From Bacteroidales bacterium (lineage in GTDB: Bacteria; Bacteroidota; Bacteroidia; Bacteroidales; JAIOZK01): a DNA stretch of 64,000 bases. The position numbers were made by a program, and so were the translations under genes. Shown here piece by piece: positions 16,519 to 24,151 of this stretch. The stretch's first letter is position 1. Every line of letters begins with the position of its first letter. Location: the NCBI GenBank assembly GCA_021738625.1, contig JAIPBS010000008.1, positions 47,258 through 111,257 on the forward strand, in the 5' to 3' direction. The notes below the pieces were generated by a model. That model searched no databases and had not been told where the DNA came from. It saw nothing but the letters and a program-made list of their open reading frames with translations.

Positions 16519-16549
16519 AAGGAAGGATGCAAAACGTTCTTCCTTTTTT
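16519..16549 (+). terminator. Intrinsic terminator after tRNA-Pro
   Basis: AAGGAAG at 16519-16525 pairs with CTTCCTT at 16539-16545, followed by more T. The left half of this hairpin (with GGAAGGATGC) is duplicated at 16861-16870 after relic 2, but there the right half is missing. Confidence 0.6.
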
Positions 16550-16552
16550 GTT

Positions 16553-16798
16553 ATGTATTACACCTACATCATCTTCTCTGAATCAACGGACAGCTATTAT
16601 GTTGGATCAACTCAAGATGTTGAAGAACGTTTGAAACGACATAATTGTAATCATTCAAAATCAACAAAGTACAAGGGCCCATGGGTATTGGTTAAATCAT
16701 TTGAATTTAAAACCAGAGCTGAAGCCATGCGGTTAGAAAAAGGTATAAAGGGAAGAGGAATCCGAAGATTTTTAAACGATCAAAAGCAGCCTGATTAG
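16553..16798 (+). CDS. Small GIY-YIG nuclease family protein embedded in tRNA repeats
   Basis: 81 residues, the normal size of stand-alone GIY-YIG (UPF0213-like) domains. The GIY and YIG positions read YTYI (residues 3-6) and YYVG, followed by the Arg-bearing helix VEERLKRHN, then the catalytic-type Glu in EAMRLEKGIKGRGIRRFL. These domains cut DNA; many are solitary and uncharacterised. The start ATG lies 43 bases after tRNA-Pro, inside the tail of its terminator. The stop codon TAG at 16796-16798 is supplied by the D-loop of tRNA relic 2. Together with the duplicated tRNA 3' part this looks like a small mobile unit that targets a tRNA gene. Confidence 0.82.
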   Translation: MYYTYIIFSESTDSYYVGSTQDVEERLKRHNCNHSKSTKYKGPWVLVKSFEFKTRAEAMRLEKGIKGRGIRRFLNDQKQPD

Positions 16799-16870
16799 CG
16801 CGTCCCGCTGGTGGGCGGGAAGGTCGGGAGTTCAAATCTCCCCACTCCGACAAAAGAAAAGGAAGGATGC
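16786..16870 (+). pseudogene. tRNA-Pro-like relic 2 plus duplicated downstream bases
   Basis: Begins within the D arm (GCAGCCTGATTAGCGCG) and matches tRNA-Pro through the T arm and 3' acceptor strand (CACTCCGA at 16843-16850), then the following 20 bases of the tRNA flank with one change. The 5' acceptor strand is absent. The anticodon region is TCCCGC TGGTGG GCGGGA, a long stem with a six-base loop, which is not a valid anticodon loop. So the segment duplicates the 3' three-quarters of the tRNA plus flank on the far side of the GIY-YIG gene. Confidence 0.75.
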
Positions 16871-17745
16871 GATACCTCGAAAGGGGACTTGAAATTTCAC
16901 GATCTCTTAAACTGAAACCACTCCTTATGTACATATGGGAAACCTATTATGACCTTTATAAAGCTACAGGCAATTATCAAAAAGCCCTTGACGCTTATCT
17001 TTTCAGCACCAAATATAAAGACAGTATTTATTCCAGGGAGAAAGCTCATGAAATTGCCGAATTGCAGGCAAAATACGAGATGGAAAAACAGCAGCATGAA
17101 CTTGCTGTTCTTAAAGAAAAGGAGAAATATCAGCATTTAATAAGAAAGGTGCTAATAGGTGGCCTTGTTTTATTGATCATTGTTGCTTCGGTCATAATTT
17201 TAGAAAACACCCAAAAAAGAAAGAAAGACAAAATAATCAATCTTAAACAGCAACAAATTTTGAAAGCCGAACTTCAGGCAAAAAAATTAAAAGAGAATGA
17301 AATGCGGCAGGAGATCAGATTTAAGTCCAGGCAACTCACCACACATGCTTTACATATGATGCAAAAGAATGAGCTGCTGAATGATATCATCAGTCTTTCG
17401 AATGAATTGCTGAAATCACCTGAAAATACAGTTAAACCGAAAGTAAGGCAGCTCAGGCAAAAGCTTAAGCAAAGCCTGAAAACCGATAACGACTGGGAAG
17501 TTTTTAAAATTCAGTTTGAGCAGGTTAATCCTCAGTTTTTCAAAAATCTTTTGAATATATGCCCGGGACTTAGCAACTATGACCTCCGGCATGCCGCACT
17601 GATTAAACTCAACATGAACATCAAAGAAAGTGCTTCTGTACTTAACCTCTCCCCTCATAGTGTAAAAAGTGCCAGGTACCGGCTCAAGAAAAAACTTAGT
17701 CTGAAGGCGGACGATGATCTGAATGACTTTATCAGAAACATTTGA
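16867..17745 (+). pseudogene. 5'-truncated TPR transmembrane regulator with LuxR-type HTH
   Basis: The frame encodes the C-terminal 290 residues of a TPR-helical regulator: one remaining TPR (YKATGNYQKALDAYLFSTKYKDSIY), a coiled coil, a membrane helix (LIRKVLIGGLVLLIIVASVII), a second coiled coil and a C-terminal HTH of LuxR/GerE type (MNIKESASVLNLSPHSVKSARYRLKKKL). Relatives normally carry 250-400 more residues of signal peptide and TPRs; here the coding sequence abuts the duplicated tRNA flank at 16870 without them. ATG 16867 lies in that duplicated flank, so a product could be made, but the natural start is gone. I read this as a gene cut at the edge of the tRNA/GIY-YIG unit. Confidence 0.72.
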
Positions 17746-17754
17746 GAAATATTC

Positions 17755-17803
17755 CAAACAAAAACCGCAGGGAAGAAAACGAACTTACCTTCATCCCCTG
17801 CGG
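17755..17803 (-). terminator. Intrinsic terminator of the T9SS cargo gene
   Basis: CCGCAGGG at 17765-17772 and CCCTGCGG at 17796-17803 form an 8-bp stem. On the minus strand it is followed by TTTTTGTTTGG, so it ends transcription of the gene that stops at 17831. The convergent regulator fragment ends at 17745. Confidence 0.65.
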
Positions 17804-17830
17804 CCAATTGTACACCAAAATCACTCCGCC

Positions 17831-20800
17831 TTAGTTCTTAACAAACTTATCGGTCATCAACAGGCCATTGCGGTCTGACAACCTGATGGTATATACGCCG
17901 GGCTCAAATTTGGATACATCATAACGGTAATGGGTGCCTCCCGGTTCAAAAGACTTCTCATCTGCCTTTCCGCCCAGCATATCATATATGGAAATTCTGA
18001 TCACGGTTGTGCTTTCCTCCTCCAGCATTATATTCAGTTTTTCTTCAACCGGGTTGGGGTAAAGGGCGATTCTTTCTGCCGGTTCGTCGGTTACGCCGAC
18101 ACATTCAATGATATGCACTTCCAGGGTATCGGAAGTGGTGGCACATCCTTCAGATGTTATCTCGGTTACGGTTAGCTTGCCCATACCCGGCTCACCCCAT
18201 AGCACGGATGCGATATTGATACTGTCGCCTTCGTAGATGGTGCCGTTTTCAGCTTCCCAGTTGAAGCTGTTGCCGGGATGCTCTTCAGTAATATAAGTGG
18301 TGATGATATTGGGACAGGCCGTATCTTCACCTGTAATCTCAGGTTGTTCGGGCGACATGCCTACCGAGATCACAAGTTCTTCTGATTCGGGCCCGTCGCC
18401 GCACTCATTGGTACCATACAGGGAAAGCATAGCCGAACCGGTATATTCCGAATTCCAGTCCACCTCGGCTGTCAGAGAGTCGGAACTGAGGGTTCCGGCA
18501 TTATCCGGCGACAACATCCAGGTGTAGGTATCGGCATTGGGGGAACCGGCCGAGGTATATTCATTCACATCGCCGTTGCATGCCATTTGCTCTCCCTCGG
18601 GTGTTTCGGGCTGCTCAGGCAAGGTTTCCTTAATGATCTCATTTTCACCGGCCATGTCCCGGGTACATGTTTCAGTAAATCCGGCTACGGTGTAGAAACC
18701 TTCCTCGGTTTGATAGCCGAAGCTCAGCGAATCGCCCGTACCGGCCGTAATGATCCCGGTAGTAAAGCTATCGCGAAACAATTCATAATCCACCCCTGTT
18801 TCCGATCCGTCGAGGATCAGCTCCAGGCCGCCTGTTCCCTCGCAATAGGTACCGCCGCCGGTCAGGGTATACTGTTCGGGTATATAATTGAGTGTTGCTT
18901 CCAAAGAATCCGACCAGGGGCCGTCGCCGCAATCGCTGGTCGCACGCACTTTTACGTAATAATCACCGGTCCAGTCAGCCGCCGCTTCAAAGGTTCCGAT
19001 GGTGTCGTTTCCACTGATGGAACCGGCATCCGAAGGATTTACCATCCAGTCGTAAGAAGTAGCTCCGGATACCTCTCCTGTTATGTATTCATAAATCTCG
19101 CCCTGACAGGTCTCCGTTGGACCCTCAGGCATATCAGCCTGGCCTGGAGCAGCTGAAATTGTTATATAATCTTCTTTTAGTTCCGTATCGGAGGAAACTC
19201 CGTCCGAAACGGTCAGTTCCACATCGTAAGTTCCTGCGGCATTATATGTAACCGAAGGGTTCTGTTCGGTGGAAGTAGCCGGGTCGCCGCCTTCAAAGGT
19301 CCACTCCCATGAAGTAACGCCTGCGGAGGACTGGTCTGTGAAATTGATCACATCGCCTTCACAGACATTCTCGTTATCTGCGGTGAAATCAGTGTTGACG
19401 CTTCCCAGATTGTTGTGCAGGATCTGCAGCCCGTCGGGGCCGTCTGCAACATACAGATTGTTTCCGTTAGCAAGCATGTGGAATATGTTTCCTGAAGTTT
19501 TATATTCGTCAAGCAATTGCGGATCAGCTGGGTCGCTGGCATCAAACATCTTCAGTTCTCCGAAATTCTCACTTGTATAAACATAGTCGCCTTCTACCGC
19601 AACATGGAAAGGATGATACCATCCACTAGGGTTGTAGGTATTGATGATTTCAGGATTTTCAGGATCGCTCATATCTATGCTCACCAGACCCCCGTCCCAA
19701 TCGGTGGAAGCCACCCAGGCGATGTCGTCTTCTATGTCAACATCTGAAACATCGGGCAGATCCACGGTTGCGACCTGTGAGGGGTTTCCCGGATCGCTGA
19801 CATCGATGATCAGCAAGCCTTCATCATTGGTTCCGATATACAGGTGATCTTCATAATAATGCATATCCCAGATCAGGTCGGGCAGGATCATTTCGGATTG
19901 CATCACCGGGTTTGCAGGATCGGACACATCATAAATTTCCAGGGTGTCTGGCTGGTTTGGATTGGAGTTGACCAGGAAGAGATCGTCATCATTCACATCC
20001 ACCCGCCAGGCATTGATATTCTGAATGATACCTAATGAGTCCGGGTTTTCCGGATCTTCAATATCATAAATCTTTATGCCGGCAGAATAATCTGCAACAT
20101 AAAGTGTTTGGTCTTCAACATCCAGATACCGGGTTTCATCGCTGGAAGCAATGCCGGCTACTTTTTCCGGGCTGCTTCCCGTCGGATCCGTAACATCGAT
20201 GATCGATACACCAGTGGAACTGTTTGCCAGAAAACTATAATTCCCGTGTGGCATGCTCATCCATGAAACCGATGTCCCGTCGAACTCAGAATACTCTGAG
20301 GGAGATGAAGGATTGGAAAAATCAACCAAGCGCATTCCCAGTCTTCCGCAGGCAATATAGGCCATATCTCCCATAATATCCAGCTGAGAAGCACTGGCGC
20401 TTAACGTTGTTTCACTTACAAAAAACGGATTGCTGTGATCGGTCACATCATAGATCATAAAGGTGGAATCCCCTATCATGTATGCGGTATCATTTCGCAC
20501 TACGATGTCGTGAAATGTTGCTGAGGTTGAGCCATTGCCACCACCTGTCCTACTATGGATCAACAGGCTGTTGTTTACTGAAAGATAGGAAGCTTCTGTT
20601 GTTCCGTATACACTTCCTGCTACGTAATAATAGTTAGCTGCAAGATTGAGTGTGCCGTCGGCATTGATCTCAAGCAAAACAAAATATTGTTGCCCGCTTG
20701 CATGAATGTAGCCATCGCTTGAAACTGAAATGTCGTGGGCAGGGTTTCCCATAACACCGTTGTATCCGACCTGGAAGGGATCTTCCGGATCGGAAATATC

Positions 20801-21277
20801 TATGGTATGCACATAGCCCCAACGGTTTTCAGTAACTGCGTAATCGTTATATTTTTCGATGTGTCGCACCGGCGTTTCAACACCGCCGTACATAATTTCC
20901 AGCTTACTCAGGCGGGATGGATCGTTCACATTGTCCACATCCCATATTTCCATACCTGCTTCATCACATGCCAGCAGTAGGTTCTGGTTTTCATAGTCCA
21001 TATGAATGTCCAGAACCTGTCCTGCGGTCCGAATGCTTTTGTTCAGCTGCACCGGATCAGCCGGATCGCTGATGTCCAGGGTCAATACAGCTCCGCCGCT
21101 TGCCAGAAAGGCATAATCGCGGGAGGTATCCACTGCCGCGGCAGCGGATGTCCCGTATGGCCAGGCTCCGGTCCATTCAAAATCACCGTCGCTTTCAGGA
21201 TCCAAACTTTGAGAAAACATGCTCAAGGTTAACAATGAAATAAATAAAGTCAGTAGAATAGTTGCTTTTGTTTTCAT
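17831..21277 (-). CDS. Large T9SS-secreted protein with LVIVD beta-propeller repeats and PKD domain
   Basis: 1148 residues from ATG 21277, beginning with a signal peptide (KATILLTLFISLLTLSMFSQ). Residues 30-630 contain about a dozen repeats of the LVIVD type, such as GLLIIDVSDPGNPSQVATVDLPDVSDVDI, which form a surface beta-propeller. Residues 640-720 are a PKD domain (NFTDQSSAGVTSWEWTFEGGDP). Three more beta domains of about 90 residues follow, alternating a cysteine pair and a DWMVNPSDAG-like core. The last 80 residues are a T9SS type A sorting domain (LYPNPVEEKLNI ... YDVSKFEPGVYTIRLSDRNG ... KFVKN). The protein is thus exported through the outer membrane and probably attached to the surface. 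Substrate or partner unknown. Confidence 0.88.
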   Translation of the reverse strand: MKTKATILLTLFISLLTLSMFSQSLDPESDGDFEWTGAWPYGTSAAAAVDTSRDYAFLASGGAVLTLDISDPADPVQLNKSIRTAGQVLDIHMDYENQNLLLACDEAGMEIWDVDNVNDPSRLSKLEIMYGGVETPVRHIEKYNDYAVTENRWGYVHTIDISDPEDPFQVGYNGVMGNPAHDISVSSDGYIHASGQQYFVLLEINADGTLNLAANYYYVAGSVYGTTEASYLSVNNSLLIHSRTGGGNGSTSATFHDIVVRNDTAYMIGDSTFMIYDVTDHSNPFFVSETTLSASASQLDIMGDMAYIACGRLGMRLVDFSNPSSPSEYSEFDGTSVSWMSMPHGNYSFLANSSTGVSIIDVTDPTGSSPEKVAGIASSDETRYLDVEDQTLYVADYSAGIKIYDIEDPENPDSLGIIQNINAWRVDVNDDDLFLVNSNPNQPDTLEIYDVSDPANPVMQSEMILPDLIWDMHYYEDHLYIGTNDEGLLIIDVSDPGNPSQVATVDLPDVSDVDIEDDIAWVASTDWDGGLVSIDMSDPENPEIINTYNPSGWYHPFHVAVEGDYVYTSENFGELKMFDASDPADPQLLDEYKTSGNIFHMLANGNNLYVADGPDGLQILHNNLGSVNTDFTADNENVCEGDVINFTDQSSAGVTSWEWTFEGGDPATSTEQNPSVTYNAAGTYDVELTVSDGVSSDTELKEDYITISAAPGQADMPEGPTETCQGEIYEYITGEVSGATSYDWMVNPSDAGSISGNDTIGTFEAAADWTGDYYVKVRATSDCGDGPWSDSLEATLNYIPEQYTLTGGGTYCEGTGGLELILDGSETGVDYELFRDSFTTGIITAGTGDSLSFGYQTEEGFYTVAGFTETCTRDMAGENEIIKETLPEQPETPEGEQMACNGDVNEYTSAGSPNADTYTWMLSPDNAGTLSSDSLTAEVDWNSEYTGSAMLSLYGTNECGDGPESEELVISVGMSPEQPEITGEDTACPNIITTYITEEHPGNSFNWEAENGTIYEGDSINIASVLWGEPGMGKLTVTEITSEGCATTSDTLEVHIIECVGVTDEPAERIALYPNPVEEKLNIMLEEESTTVIRISIYDMLGGKADEKSFEPGGTHYRYDVSKFEPGVYTIRLSDRNGLLMTDKFVKN

Positions 21278-21529
21278 GATGCTTTGTTTTTTTAATTCAT
21301 CCAAATTTCTACAGAAACCTTCACGATTTTATCACGAAACCTTAAACTTTCTGTATGAGAGGTTTATTGATGCATATGAAGAGCAAGCCGAATGCCATTA
21401 CTTCTTTTACAATGCAAGAAAATCAGGCATGAAAGGATAAGCTAATAGAATAAAGAGTTTTTATTGGGGATGGGTTAAATCAAATTTGTAGAACTTAATT
21501 CACAAAACATCGCAACAACAAGGTCTATT

Positions 21530-22990
21530 TCAGAGCTGCCGATAAACGAAAACTTCCCCATCAAATTCCTTCATCTTTTTATATTTCCTGAAAAAATACT
21601 CTTCCCAGGTGTGGAGGTAATTGTCAATACGATATATAATGAATTCGGGTTTTTGTTTTAATACTTTTCCAATTTCCAATTTGGTATCGATATCCAGACT
21701 TTCGATATGATGTTTATAGGCAAAGAGTGTGGGATGCACAAAAGGCGTTGGAGGTGACCGATCTAAAAGGTAGTAGATGATGTGTTTATATCCGGATATA
21801 TAAATCACGTCGTCTTCATCCATATGCTTTTCGAGATAGGCCGCAACCTTTGCCGGGCGGTCCTCCCTGAAAATATAATAAGATTGATTGATCAGGTTTG
21901 TGATCAGCAACAATCCCAGGCCCCAAAATGCAATTTGTGTTTTATGCCTGAACATATATGAACCCAGCCGGTTCGGGATGATGAACAGATCGCCCAGAAC
22001 AAAGGCCACCACCGGGAACAGTTGCATGAAATAATGTATGTTTTCTCTTTTTAACAAAAAGATAGAAAGAAAAACCATGACAACCCATGCGAGTTTGAAG
22101 AAAGAAAAAGGTTCTTTCAACATTGATTTGACATTCTGAAAAAGAAGAAAATAAAAGAGCAAGAAAGCAGGCAGGTATTTTAAATGAATATCCGAAAGAA
22201 AAGCCCCATAATTGTTGATCTGGCTGCTCTGCCCGTAATTCATTAAAAAGCCGAAGCTAAAACGAAGCAGGGCGTCAAACTGACCGATCGACAAATAAAC
22301 CAGGGCCACCGCAGCCAGGGGCAGCAGTAGTCCGGCCAGGATCAGTGCTCCGGTCTTTAACATTTCCAGGAATTTCATCCGACCTTTTATCACAAGAAAA
22401 ACAAGAAGCAACCCGTAAGCCAGCATATCGAAAGCCACCACGTATTTGATCATGAAACCAAGGCCTGCGATCAAACCGCCAATAAAAAATCGGGAGTTCT
22501 TTGTTCCTGTGAAAAAAATGTAAAAGGCCCATATGGTAAAGAAAATAAAAAAGACCTCTGTATTGGCCGCGAAGGTGAATCGATACATAGAGGCCAGGAT
22601 GAGATAAGTCAGTCCGGTGAAAATGGAAGCCCTGCTGTTTCCGCTCAGTTGAAACTTCAGTTTGTATAAAAGGAAAGCCGAAAGCCCGACCAGTAAGGAC
22701 GCCACCAGCCGGGAAAAAAAAATCCCGCTGCCTGTCAGGTATTCGATCAAACCGAAAATCAGGAATATGCCGGGTGGCTTGGTGTCGTAATAATCCACAT
22801 ACAACCAATTGCCGTTGAAAACCTCCTTGCCGATGATCAGATAAGTGGATTCATCTATGTCGATCACGCTGTAAAAAAAAGTGAACATCTTTAGGATAAG
22901 CGCGGCGATCAGGAAAAAGAACAGCAGCCTCGCCTTGCTGCTTCCGGTTTTGTTCATGATCCTATTTACCTTTTGCAAGATGATGTTCAT
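21530..22990 (-). CDS. GT39/ArnT-like membrane glycosyltransferase
   Basis: 486 residues from ATG 22990; ATG 22957 is an alternative. About eleven hydrophobic helices are spread along the length. The first periplasmic loop holds the acidic motif DIDEST and later YYDTKPPGIFLIFG, both typical of the PMT/ArnT superfamily (GT-C fold) that moves sugars from polyprenyl phosphates to lipid A or protein. The C-terminal soluble part (DDVIYISGYKHIIYYLLDRSPPTPFVHP) is also usual for the group. It is not linked to an obvious partner: the next gene on the right is divergent and belongs to an efflux system. Acceptor unknown; surface glycan or lipid modification is inferred. Confidence 0.8.
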   Translation of the reverse strand: MNIILQKVNRIMNKTGSSKARLLFFFLIAALILKMFTFFYSVIDIDESTYLIIGKEVFNGNWLYVDYYDTKPPGIFLIFGLIEYLTGSGIFFSRLVASLLVGLSAFLLYKLKFQLSGNSRASIFTGLTYLILASMYRFTFAANTEVFFIFFTIWAFYIFFTGTKNSRFFIGGLIAGLGFMIKYVVAFDMLAYGLLLVFLVIKGRMKFLEMLKTGALILAGLLLPLAAVALVYLSIGQFDALLRFSFGFLMNYGQSSQINNYGAFLSDIHLKYLPAFLLFYFLLFQNVKSMLKEPFSFFKLAWVVMVFLSIFLLKRENIHYFMQLFPVVAFVLGDLFIIPNRLGSYMFRHKTQIAFWGLGLLLITNLINQSYYIFREDRPAKVAAYLEKHMDEDDVIYISGYKHIIYYLLDRSPPTPFVHPTLFAYKHHIESLDIDTKLEIGKVLKQKPEFIIYRIDNYLHTWEEYFFRKYKKMKEFDGEVFVYRQL

Positions 22991-23114
22991 GATATGAAGT
23001 ACCAATCAATCAACATAAAGGGGATAAATGTACGATAATCATTAAAATATTATTCATACATTTACCCTTTAAAACCAAAACCATGCTGTGATTCAGCAAG
23101 CTAAAACCAGGACC

Positions 23115-24137
23115 ATGCACAAAATCAGTTGTTTGTTAATATTGCTGGCCGTTCTTGCAGGTTGCGCCCGCAAGCAAAAAGATCCCGGATCCAAACCTGC
23201 CATCCCTGTTAAGGTTGCAGAAGTGCAATCGCAAGAGGTTGAAGAAGTGTTGCAATACAGCGGCAACATACTTCCATACAAAATTGTCAAATTCGGATTT
23301 ATGGATGCCGGTAAGGTAAAGGCAGTCCATGTCAAAGAAGGGCAATACGTGCACGAAGGCGACCTGATCGCAGAACTGGATGCCACCGATTACCGTTTTG
23401 CTTTGGAGGCAGCCAAAGCGCAATACGAAGAAGCCCGCTCGGAATACAAGCGGTTAAAAACCCTGTATGAAAAGGGCAGCCTGACACAAAGCGATTATGA
23501 CAGGATCAAAGCCATGCACCGGGAAGCAAAAGCAGATTACGAATACAAGCAAAAGCAACTGAACGACACCAAGCTTTATGCTCCCGCCGATGGCTGGATC
23601 GCCGTGGAAGGCATCGAACCCGGTGAGATCCTTCCGCAAGGGTATCCGGTATTCGGGCTGGTTCACACGGAAAAAGTGTTCGCCGAAGCAGCCATACCCG
23701 AAAATGAGATCGCTTTGATCAAACCGGAAATGAAGATCAATGTGAAGGTACCATCCCTGCCCGATACAATTATTGAAGCCGAGATCAGCCGCATAGAACC
23801 GGTGGCCGATCCTTATGCACGGGCTTTCCCGGTTAAAGCCACCATTTTGAATAAGGATTATTTGCTGAAACCGGGCATGATCGCCATGGTGGAAATACCG
23901 ACAACTGAAAAAATCGCACAGATCAGCATACCGCCCAATGCCGTCGTGCGGGACGCCAACGGGCAAACATACGTTTTTGTGCTGGAGGAAGACCAGGTGC
24001 ATAAAACCAGGGTCGGGACGGGCCACGCCTCAAAATCCGGTGTATTGATAACAAGTGGATTATCAGGCGGTGAAAAGATAGTTGTAGAAGGTGCGGAACA
24101 ACTTTACGAAAAAGCAAAAGTCAGGGTGACGAAATAA
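23115..24137 (+). CDS. RND efflux periplasmic adaptor (membrane fusion) lipoprotein
   Basis: 340 residues from ATG 23115, preferred over GTG 23088 because it gives a clean signal peptide with lipobox VLAGC (Cys near residue 16). The order is that of HlyD/AcrA adaptors: a first lipoyl half (KFGFMDAGKVKAVHVKEGQYVHEGDLIAELD), a helical hairpin (ALEAAKAQYEEARSEYKRLKTLYEKGSLTQSDYDRIKAMHREAKADYEYKQKQL), the second lipoyl half (LYAPADGWIAVEGIEPGE), a beta-barrel domain, and a membrane-proximal domain (NAVVRDANGQTYVFVLEED). The protein bridges the inner-membrane pump encoded 14 bases downstream and the TolC-like channel. First gene of a three-gene operon. Confidence 0.92.
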   Translation: MHKISCLLILLAVLAGCARKQKDPGSKPAIPVKVAEVQSQEVEEVLQYSGNILPYKIVKFGFMDAGKVKAVHVKEGQYVHEGDLIAELDATDYRFALEAAKAQYEEARSEYKRLKTLYEKGSLTQSDYDRIKAMHREAKADYEYKQKQLNDTKLYAPADGWIAVEGIEPGEILPQGYPVFGLVHTEKVFAEAAIPENEIALIKPEMKINVKVPSLPDTIIEAEISRIEPVADPYARAFPVKATILNKDYLLKPGMIAMVEIPTTEKIAQISIPPNAVVRDANGQTYVFVLEEDQVHKTRVGTGHASKSGVLITSGLSGGEKIVVEGAEQLYEKAKVRVTK

Positions 24138-24151
24138 AGGAGAACAGGCAA

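Noticed and set aside
16786..16850. Second functional tRNA after the GIY-YIG gene
   Set aside because: The 5' acceptor strand is missing and the anticodon loop has six or eight bases, so no cloverleaf can form.
16707..16934. Minus-strand frame running through tRNA relic 2 (contains DLNSRPSRPPAGRANQA)
   Set aside because: This is the reverse translation of tRNA sequence, a familiar artefact in databases, not a gene.
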